NCBI GenBank assembly: GCA_964560875.1
Contig: CAZLMW010000009.1
Location: forward strand, 34,415-98,414
Reading direction: 5' to 3'
DNA length: 64,000 bases
Source of the DNA: CAZLMW01 sp964560875
GTDB lineage: Bacteria > Myxococcota_A > UBA9042
Notes under the pieces: generated by a model
What the model was told of the DNA's origin: nothing
Databases searched by the model: none
What the model saw: only the letters and a program-made list of their open reading frames with translations
Program-made: the position numbers and the translations under genes
Part shown: positions 27,301 to 33,144 of the stretch, piece after piece
Layout of the letters: the number at the start of each line of letters is the position of its first letter
Position numbering within the stretch: position 1 is the stretch's first letter

Positions 27301-28784
27301 GCGCACTTGTCGCCCGCCGTACATGCGTTGCCGTCGTCGCAACTGGCCGTGTTGGGCGTGAATGCGCAGCCGCCGGTCTTTTCGTCGCACTTGTCGGTGG
27401 TGCAGGGGTTCTTGTCGTCGCACGGAATCGGCTTGCCAGCGGCGCACTTGCCGTCTTTGCAGGCGTCTTGTTCGGTGCACGCCGAGCCATCGTCGCAGCT
27501 CTCGGTGTTGTTCTTGTAGACGCACTTCTTGGTCTGACCGTCGCACGAATCGGTCGTGCACGGGTTCTTATCGTCGCATTCGACGCCCTTGCCGCCGCAT
27601 TTGCCGCCCTTGCACGCGTCGCCGCTGGTGCACGGGTTGCCGTCGTCGCACTTGAGGGTGTCGTCGTTGGTGCTCACGCAGCCCTTTTCGCCGTTGCACT
27701 TGTCGACCGTGCAGGGGTTCTTGTCGTTGCACTTGAGCGCTTCACCCGCGCACTTTCCAGCGCTGCATTTGTCGGCTTTCGTGCAGGCATCACCGTCGTC
27801 ACAAGCGGCGCCGGCGACCGGGGCATCAGCCACGCAGCCCTTCGCCGGGTCGCAGCTATCCTTGGTGCAGGGGTTCTTGTCGTCGCAGACTTCCGGCGCA
27901 CCGGCCGCGCACTTGCGATCTTTGCAGACGTCGTCCTTCGTGCACTTGTCGCCGTCGTCGCACTTGGCGGTGTTGTCCTTGGTCACGCAGCCCGCCTTGG
28001 TATCGCAGGAATCGTCGGTGCAGGCGTTGCCGTCATCGCACTTGAGCGCCTCACCCGCGCACTTTCCAGCCGCGCATGCGTCTTTGTTCGTGCACGCGTC
28101 GTCATCGTCGCAAGCCGCCGTGTTGTCCTTGGTCACGCAGCCCTGGTTGGCGTCGCAGGTGTCGTCGGTGCACACGTTGTTGTCGTCGCACTTCTTCAGC
28201 TTGCCCGAGCACGCGCCCTTGGGATCGCATTCGTCTTTCTCGGTGCACTTGTCGCCGTCATCGCACGCCTGGCCACTACCGATCGGGGCCGACGAGCAGT
28301 TGCCGTCCTTGCACGAGTCGGTGGTGCATGGGTTGGCGTCGTCGCAATCCTTGGCGGAGCCGGCGCATTTGCCGCCCGCACACACGTCCTTGATCGTGCA
28401 CTTGTCGCCATCGTTGCAGAGCGTTCCGTCGTCGAGCGGCGCCATGGAGCACGTCCCAGCAGCCTTGTCGCAGGTCGGTTTGGTGCAGGCAGTAGGCGTG
28501 CCGGGGCAATCTTCGTCGCGTTTGCATCCGCTGGCATCGCCGCCCGAGCTTGATGTTGCGTCGCCACCGCTCGAAGAGCCGCCCGATGAGGCCGCATCGC
28601 CGCCGCTGGAGCTCGCCGAAGCGTCGCCGCCCGATGATGTGCCAAACGTGGTGTCGCCACCGCTGGAGCTGCCCGCGTCGGGCGTCAAGCTGCCGGTGCC
28701 GCCGGGTGTCGTGCCGGAAGAACCGCAAGCGGAGAGGCCGAACGCCGCCATAAAGGCCGCGCACAAGATCAGTCTGCTGTTCAT
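24372..28784 (-). CDS. Giant Cys-rich repeat lipoprotein with three C-terminal jelly-roll-like domains
   Basis: 1470 residues. The start ATG at 28784 has AGGG 8 nt upstream and begins a signal peptide with lipobox LSAC (Cys20). A Ser/Gly/Asp linker (about 21-85) follows, then one divergent Cys unit and a Cys-rich array (about 110-950) made of 16 two-part units. Three beta-rich domains of about 150-170 residues end the protein; the first two share the end pattern 'GW(F)VD(N/D)(I/L)(N/R)V' and resemble MAM/jelly-roll carbohydrate- or protein-binding folds. Such proteins are expected on the outer membrane facing out, with adhesion or predation as possible roles. That role is inference. It is monocistronic between lepB and a MepA-type gene. 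Confidence 0.85.
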   Translation of the reverse strand: MNSRLILCAAFMAAFGLSACGSSGTTPGGTGSLTPDAGSSSGGDTTFGTSSGGDASASSSGGDAASSGGSSSGGDATSSSGGDASGCKRDEDCPGTPTACTKPTCDKAAGTCSMAPLDDGTLCNDGDKCTIKDVCAGGKCAGSAKDCDDANPCTTDSCKDGNCSSAPIGSGQACDDGDKCTEKDECDPKGACSGKLKKCDDNNVCTDDTCDANQGCVTKDNTAACDDDDACTNKDACAAGKCAGEALKCDDGNACTDDSCDTKAGCVTKDNTAKCDDGDKCTKDDVCKDRKCAAGAPEVCDDKNPCTKDSCDPAKGCVADAPVAGAACDDGDACTKADKCSAGKCAGEALKCNDKNPCTVDKCNGEKGCVSTNDDTLKCDDGNPCTSGDACKGGKCGGKGVECDDKNPCTTDSCDGQTKKCVYKNNTESCDDGSACTEQDACKDGKCAAGKPIPCDDKNPCTTDKCDEKTGGCAFTPNTASCDDGNACTAGDKCAKGKCGSGKPKTCDDSNACTDDACDAKTGTCKSTAKPDKEQCDDGSLCTLDDACAKGNCTGKALKCDDGNECTTDTCDKLKGCVTKANSSKCDDGNPCTIGDTCHNEDCKPGEGDKKCDDGNKCTTDSCDKKKGCVAIANKNPCDDGDACTKPDNCSGGTCAGKGINCDDGKACTDDSCDKKKGCQYKNNTAACSDGSVCTKTDKCDGKGKCVGSQALKCDDGNACTKDSCDPKKGCVFAKAPEGAKCDDGNGCTSKDRCQKGVCKGDGKDCNDGNPCTTDSCANDKCSYKNNTNLCSDGDSCTQTDKCDGKGKCVGANPLKCNDANACTDDSCINKVGCSFKANAKPCDDGVYCTEKDLCSKGACSAGKTRSCADGNACTNDVCSNALKKCLNINAPNTKSCSDSNKCTSGDRCDGKGACKGKAIVCNDENPCTSDLCDSKSGSCVFKINAKLCGSRTVPMTEGVDYADKDWHFSGNNTKVKWAADNKPTTPGKLTGNGSLNFNDGVDYKVGTAKPKGAALSRFWIDASAVKGKITLAFHSFNGIDKKENQAKYDKRTVELSTDGFKTIAKAFNLDHSKHKHQWRLEAFDISALAGKKFQLRFSFDAADTYFNEGPGWFVDNINVYNGPIVAVGNGGGWTDGFQSNVNGWQFSAAYGKNKSVWAIDNTPSKPGAYGAGKSLNFNNGATYDGGTTKGNALSPVIDLSGVSGGKIALLMKTWYDGEFSSSYDKRKVEVSDVAFVSSKTLLMNNATVEQDGWRWSWLDLSSFAGKRVRIKLSFDSIDEKHNKYLGWFVDDLRVDNAPVPSYGEMITCNNKSAFTISKGNSSGANWAIDKGPITPVSADCALTFDNGKDFACPSGANKVSGNATSKSFFVSKPAKSGGKVWLTFDAFLDVEAIATYDRMTVYVRRTFGTTSKTFTVSKAKLKAWSKHKFDVTSFGGNSVYVRFTFDSRDCKVNTGKGVAIDNVMVRADK
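25940..28422 (-). repeat. 16-unit Cys-rich tandem repeat (about 155 bp per unit)
   Basis: Each unit is about 50 residues and has two halves: A, of the form C.DGD.CT..D.C..G.C.G, and B, of the form CDD.NPCT.DSCD...GC. The A-B order holds for all 16 units. Each half has four Cys, so the array carries about 128 Cys. Units are diverged in sequence but nearly constant in length. Confidence 0.9.
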
Positions 28785-28997
28785 GTTGTTTCCCTGCACC
28801 GCTCGAACCGTCGTTTCGTCGACGTCGCCCGCGGTCGCGTGAGGCCCTGCGAATAGGCTCAGAGGCGGCGGAATAGCAAAGCCCTGCGGCCGGATCAAAG
28901 GAAGGGTGCAAGCCCCCCAGACGATCGAGGACTCGGCACCCCGCTCGTATCCCCTTGCAGCGGAAACGAAAGGCGAGCGGGCGCTGGTGTCAACGTG

Positions 28998-29852
28998 TCA
29001 GCGGCGCTTTACGGGGGCACGTCGTGGACGTCGGATACGCGCGGTGGCCCGACGGCGGCTGAATACAGCGTTGCGGCAGCGACGCTCGTGCTTGGCGCAC
29101 CGGATGCGAATGTGCAGGTGGTTGTCGTGCCCGCCGCGATGTTGGATTTGGCCGACGCGCACGTGCTTGGGTCGCGGGTAGCTGAACGTTCGATGCAGCC
29201 GCGCTTTGCTCCAGCCGCGCTTCTTCGCTGTTCGGTAGAGGCCGGCCTGCAGCCCGCGGTCGAGAAAGAGAACGTGCACGTGTCCGCTGCGCAAGATGCA
29301 GTCGACAAAAGTGAGGTTGCGCGGCAGGTCGAGATCCTTGTTGCCGACCCGCCAAAGCCCTTTGAGCGGCCGGCCCGAACGCATGTAGAAGCCGACATCC
29401 GCTTCCCGACCGTTTTGGTGACCCGCGTGCGGCGGAAAACGGCCGCCCTTCTTGCGGGATAAATCACCGACAACCAACCGATGGGAACGCCGATGCATCT
29501 TGCGGACGTGGCGACTGCAGGCGTCGAGCATCGACACGAGCCGGTGTGTTCCCCAGGCGTTCTTGGGAAAGCGCAGCTTGATGAACTTGGTGTTGCGCAG
29601 GCGCGTGGGATTGATCAACTTACCGGCGGTTACCGACCCGACTGATTGCTGCTGCTGTGACGGCCTGCCGGACTTGCCCTTTCTGACCGCCTTCTTCGAG
29701 CCCGACTTGCGGCTAGCTGTTTTCACCGCTCTTTTGGGCCCCTTCCGGCCCGTGGGCTTGGCGATGACAGCACCGGGCGCGGCGCAAACGCCCACCGCAA
29801 CGGCGCAGGTCGTGGCGACGATCAAGCGAGAGATGGGGGGGAAGGCCACCAC
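28998..29852 (-). CDS. Second penicillin-insensitive murein endopeptidase (MepA family, M74)
   Basis: About 284 residues, secreted. The zinc ligands of MepA/LAS peptidases are present as HAGHQNGREADVGFY and GGHDNHLHIRIRC, so D-Ala-DAP endopeptidase activity on peptidoglycan is likely. Between the signal peptide (ending AVIA) and the enzyme lies a very basic Lys/Arg/Ser-rich spacer (about 35-72), and the C-terminus is again Arg-rich; there is no LysM, unlike the paralogue at 7.3 kb. Start choice: AGGAGG (29860-29865) is only 1 nt from the ATG at 29858 but 7 nt from the in-frame GTG at 29852, so the GTG is preferred. Divergent from zapA. Confidence 0.87.
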   Translation of the reverse strand: MVAFPPISRLIVATTCAVAVGVCAAPGAVIAKPTGRKGPKRAVKTASRKSGSKKAVRKGKSGRPSQQQQSVGSVTAGKLINPTRLRNTKFIKLRFPKNAWGTHRLVSMLDACSRHVRKMHRRSHRLVVGDLSRKKGGRFPPHAGHQNGREADVGFYMRSGRPLKGLWRVGNKDLDLPRNLTFVDCILRSGHVHVLFLDRGLQAGLYRTAKKRGWSKARLHRTFSYPRPKHVRVGQIQHRGGHDNHLHIRIRCAKHERRCRNAVFSRRRATARIRRPRRAPVKRR

Positions 29853-29996
29853 AGACATGCCTCCTGATACGGCGCGTACACTCAAACGGCAAGGCGGGCG
29901 GATCGATTCGCGCCGTTTGTGGCTGAAGTTGCGGTTGGGGCTGCACTTGCGACACCATGGCGGCGAACGCAGCGCTGTGGCGCGACGGAGGAAACC

Positions 29997-30260
29997 ATGA
30001 GTCGTCCCGTGAAGATCGATCTCGGCGGCACCCCGTTCACGCTGCGAACCGATGAGAGCGAAGAGCACGTCCGGGCCTGCGCGGCCATGGTCAATGAACG
30101 GCTCGCTGGTCTCCGCTCGCGCGGTGCCCCAGATGCGACCATCGGCCTGCTGACCGCCATGACCATCGCCGACGACATGCTCAAAGAGCGCGCGCAGTAC
30201 AAGGCGGCGATGCAGGGCGCCCGTGATCACCTCGAGAAGCTCCGAAAAGCCGCATCCTAG
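29997..30260 (+). CDS. zapA: Cell division protein ZapA
   Basis: 87-residue FtsZ-ring stabilising protein. The N-terminal part (PVKIDLGGTPFTLRTDESEE) and AAMVNERLAGLR match the ZapA dimerisation head, and the C-terminal half is a coiled coil used for tetramer formation. A strong GGAGG (29987-29991) precedes the ATG by 5 nt. The neighbour 39 bp downstream is 5-formyltetrahydrofolate cyclo-ligase, a conserved pairing in proteobacteria. In many of those genomes 6S RNA lies between the two, but here there is no room for it. Confidence 0.9.
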   Translation: MSRPVKIDLGGTPFTLRTDESEEHVRACAAMVNERLAGLRSRGAPDATIGLLTAMTIADDMLKERAQYKAAMQGARDHLEKLRKAAS

Positions 30261-30299
30261 CCGCAACGGCCCGCTTGCGGCTCACGAGCCGGCCAAACC

Positions 30300-30950
30300 A
30301 TGTCATCCAATCCTCACCTCGCCGACTTCGGCCTGTCGGCTGTTGTGGCAGCAAACGTCGACCTGCCTCGTCCCATCGGCAAGCCCGCGTGGCGCGCCCT
30401 CGTCCGCCGCCGCAATCGCGCTCGTGATCGCAACGTCGCGACCCGGCACGGCGCGGCCGCTGCGGAAATGCTCGGAAACCTCGCTGCATACCTGGACGCA
30501 CGCGTTGTCGCCCTCTACAGCCCGCTCGGGACCGAGGTCGACACACGCCCGCTCGCCAACGCCTTGCTCGTGCAAGGTCGGGCGCTCGTCTACCCGCGGC
30601 TGCAGCGCGACGGCGTGACGATCGACATGTGTCAGTGCGACGGTCCGGCGAACCTGGCAGCGCGTCCCCGGAGCCGGCTGCTCGAACCCGTTGGCGCGGT
30701 CGTGCAACCAGACGCCATCGACTTGGTCATCGTGCCGGCCATGGCCGTGACGCCTCAACTCGCGCGACTCGGGCGCGGCGGTGGCAGCTACGACCGCTAT
30801 CTTTCTGCCGTTTCCGAGTCCGTCCCCGTTGTGGCTCTCGTCGCCGCCGACTGCGTGATCCCGTGGGGTCCGATGGAAAAGCACGACGCCGTTGTCGACG
30901 CGGTCATGACCGAAAACGGCCTCTTCGTCGCCGCGCCGCGGGACGTGTAA
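30300..30950 (+). CDS. fau: 5-formyltetrahydrofolate cyclo-ligase
   Basis: ATP-dependent conversion of 5-formyl-THF to 5,10-methenyl-THF, keeping folate available for one-carbon transfers. 216 residues. The C-terminal signature GRGGGSYDRYL (canonical G.G.G.YDR) is present, preceded by DLVIVPAMAV, and the basic helix RALVRRRNRARDRN near residue 30 matches the substrate/ATP-binding segment. It sits in the usual zapA-fau order. Its TAA shares one base with the ATG of the next gene (TAATG), so translation of the GtrA-like gene is probably coupled. Confidence 0.92.
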   Translation: MSSNPHLADFGLSAVVAANVDLPRPIGKPAWRALVRRRNRARDRNVATRHGAAAAEMLGNLAAYLDARVVALYSPLGTEVDTRPLANALLVQGRALVYPRLQRDGVTIDMCQCDGPANLAARPRSRLLEPVGAVVQPDAIDLVIVPAMAVTPQLARLGRGGGSYDRYLSAVSESVPVVALVAADCVIPWGPMEKHDAVVDAVMTENGLFVAAPRDV

Positions 30951-31474
30951 TGGCCTTGCCCGACGCCCTGCGCCGTCATCGCCGGTTTGTCGTGTTCTGC
31001 CTCGTCGGCGGCAGCGGCGTCTTCGTCAACCTCGGTGTCTTCGCGTTTGTGTTGTGTCTGTGGCCAGGCGCCAACGATATCCGCAACGCGGGCGCCGGAT
31101 CGGTTGCCGCGAATGTCGCCGTTCTCGCCGGATGGCTGATCAGCGTCGTGACCAACTTCGTGCTCAACGATCGCTTCACGTTCGACGACCAAATCGACCG
31201 CGACGCGAGCACCTGGCCCAAACGCTTGGCCCGCTACTACCTGAGCGCCGCTGTCACCTACGGACTGCAAGCGGCTGTGTTCAACGGGCTGCTCTACGCC
31301 GTCACCGACGGCTTTCTCGTCGGGGTATTGCAAGATTTGGTCAACAGCACGGGTGTTATCGGGGTCGTCTTTGCGTTCATCGCGACCTACTTGCGGACCT
31401 TCTGCAACCTTGCGGGCATCGCGCTCGGCACCATCGTCAACTACGCTCTGTCGCTGAAGTGGGTCTTCAAGTGA
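30950..31474 (+). CDS. GtrA-like membrane protein
   Basis: 174 residues with four predicted transmembrane helices. GtrA family features: VFCLVGGSGVFVNLGVFAF at the N-terminus, VVTNFVLNDRFTF in the middle, and the closing NYALSLKWVFK. GtrA-like proteins are proposed flippases for polyprenyl-linked sugars in surface-polysaccharide modification. No glycosyltransferase is adjacent. Instead it overlaps the SGNH-like gene by 4 bp (GTGA), so a membrane partner role for that protein is plausible. Confidence 0.85.
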   Translation: MALPDALRRHRRFVVFCLVGGSGVFVNLGVFAFVLCLWPGANDIRNAGAGSVAANVAVLAGWLISVVTNFVLNDRFTFDDQIDRDASTWPKRLARYYLSAAVTYGLQAAVFNGLLYAVTDGFLVGVLQDLVNSTGVIGVVFAFIATYLRTFCNLAGIALGTIVNYALSLKWVFK

Positions 31475-32322
31475 AAGCGGTTAAGGTCGTCGTCAAGAGC
31501 GCCGCCGCGTTGGTTGCAGTGGCCGTCATCATCGAGCTGGCGGCGCGGGTCTTTCTGCCTGGCTTGGCGTGGCTGGATGTCCTGGAGCCGACAGCTTGGG
31601 GGTATACGGCGCGACCGTCTTTTTCGGCGTCCTACACCGGCATGCCAGGCGCGGGCATGGACGCGCCGTTTTCGACCGCTGCTGATGGCTCGCGCGGTGC
31701 CATGACGATGCGGCAAGCAAGCCTCGTGGCCATCGGCAACTCCTACACGTTCGGCCTCGGCGTCACTGACGACGCGACCTGGCCTGCTCAACTCGCTGAC
31801 GAGACAACTTGGACGGTCGCAAATATGGGGCTGCCCGGCCTCGACATGGCGATGGCCCTTGCGCGGCTACAGGCCATGGGTCTGCGAATGCGGGGCAAGA
31901 CGGTGGTGTGGGTCGTGGCCTCCGATGACACGCGGCGCACGCCCGCGGAAGGATGGTTGGCGGTCCGCAAAGGGGCTGCACGATGGTTGCGTTCGCTGGC
32001 GTGGATGCGCGTGCAGGCGTTGCCCAAGGGGGCCGAGCTATCCGGGGACCCGGCTGCCCGATTGTCCGTCGAAGACTTGCTCGCGGCCGGCGTTCAGCTC
32101 GCCGAACACAACCTCTTTCGACTCGTCGTCGTGCGCCTGAGCCGGTGGCGGTCCAAACCTGTCCCGGGGCTGCTCCTGGTAGACGTTTCCGACGTGTTCA
32201 CCCGGCTCCAAAGCGACCCTTCGACGCTCGCGGAGGACGGGATTCAGCTCAACCGAGCGGGCAACAGGCGCGTCGCTGCTGCCATCGCGAGCAAGCTCGC
32301 TACCATGCAAGGGAAGAGGTAG
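31471..32322 (+). CDS. SGNH/GDSL hydrolase-like protein with altered catalytic His
   Basis: 283 residues from a GTG overlapping the preceding stop. A transmembrane anchor (about 5-27) is followed by a domain with block I VAIGNSYTFGLGV (Ser91) and a C-terminal block DGIQLNRAGNRR. In active SGNH enzymes this last block is D-x-x-H; here Asp256 is kept but the His position is Gln259. The protein is therefore either inactive or uses a different dyad. Such membrane SGNH-like proteins often O-acetylate or deacetylate polysaccharides (AlgJ/AlgX-like), which would fit the GtrA-like neighbour. The function is inferred, not shown. Confidence 0.65.
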   Translation: MKAVKVVVKSAAALVAVAVIIELAARVFLPGLAWLDVLEPTAWGYTARPSFSASYTGMPGAGMDAPFSTAADGSRGAMTMRQASLVAIGNSYTFGLGVTDDATWPAQLADETTWTVANMGLPGLDMAMALARLQAMGLRMRGKTVVWVVASDDTRRTPAEGWLAVRKGAARWLRSLAWMRVQALPKGAELSGDPAARLSVEDLLAAGVQLAEHNLFRLVVVRLSRWRSKPVPGLLLVDVSDVFTRLQSDPSTLAEDGIQLNRAGNRRVAAAIASKLATMQGKR

Positions 32323-32350
32323 CACACGACCAACTGCGCGATCGGGCGAT

Positions 32351-33013
32351 TCAAGCGCCGGCGATCGACGGCATCTTCCGATCGACTCGGACCGGTTTGC
32401 GACGCCGACGCTTGCCGTACCACGCGAGCCCGCCCAGCAGCAGTAATGGCACCCCAAGTCCGCCCGCCAACCACCAGTTGAAGCGGTCGTCGACGAGCTC
32501 GACATAGAAATCGAGGCTCGCGATCTTGTTGCCGCCGACGATGGCGACGAGTTTGTACGTGCCGGTCGCCGGAAGCGTTTCGCGGGTGCTGTAGACGGCC
32601 TCTTCATCGACCATCTTTCGTTCGAACGCCGCCACCAGCTCATCGCCGTCGCGGATCTCGAAGCGAGCTGGGCCGATGTATGCCTGGTCGGCCTTGATGT
32701 CGTAGAGGTAGCAGAAGATCTTCACGTCGTTGGGTGTGTCCGAACGCCGCCGCTGGTAGCCTTGGAAGTTGAATACGGTGGCGCCGAATTCCCATGGCCC
32801 GTGGATCTCGATGTATTCCTCGGTTGGGACTTGCGGGTAGTTGTCGTAGTAGCCGTAGTGCGGCAGGCCTTTGTTGTGATGGGCCGAAGCGAGTTGGGGC
32901 AGCAAGAGACCGCATAAAACCGCGACTACAGCGAAGATAGGCGTCGATCGTGCCCGGGAAAACAGGCTTTTTTGCGGGTCCAACTTACGAGGAAACCAGC
33001 GATTCGGGCCCAT
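32351..33013 (-). CDS. Exported protein with C-terminal membrane anchor, His/Tyr-rich mature N-terminus
   Basis: 220 residues from ATG 33013; the frame is open to 33118. A signal peptide ends LASA, and the mature protein begins HHNKGLPHYGYYDNYP, a His/Tyr-rich stretch that could bind metal. A beta-rich domain follows (about 75-185), then one transmembrane helix (about 189-207) and a basic tail RRRRK. The topology is therefore periplasmic with an inner-membrane anchor. I do not recognise a family with certainty. It is convergent with the SGNH-like gene and about 130 bp downstream of metG on the same strand. Confidence 0.7.
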   Translation of the reverse strand: MGPNRWFPRKLDPQKSLFSRARSTPIFAVVAVLCGLLLPQLASAHHNKGLPHYGYYDNYPQVPTEEYIEIHGPWEFGATVFNFQGYQRRRSDTPNDVKIFCYLYDIKADQAYIGPARFEIRDGDELVAAFERKMVDEEAVYSTRETLPATGTYKLVAIVGGNKIASLDFYVELVDDRFNWWLAGGLGVPLLLLGGLAWYGKRRRRKPVRVDRKMPSIAGA

Positions 33014-33144
33014 GGCGGCTCCACGTTGCGGAGGCGCGTGTGCGGGGACAGCGACGCACCGATCCGGCGTTGGGGAAAACACCCCACCGCAATCTGGGAT
33101 TGTTGGGTCGTGATTCAACGCGGCGCCGCTGAAGCGCCATGAAT

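Noticed and set aside
25940..28422. CRISPR array considered because of regular repeats
   Set aside because: Repeats are in-frame coding with about 155-bp units and diverged sequence; there are no constant direct repeats with unique spacers, and no cas genes.
26988..28553. 521-aa Val/Ala-rich plus-strand frame across the Cys-repeat gene
   Set aside because: Periodic shadow of the Cys-repeat array in another frame; repetitive hydrophobic sequence with no motif.
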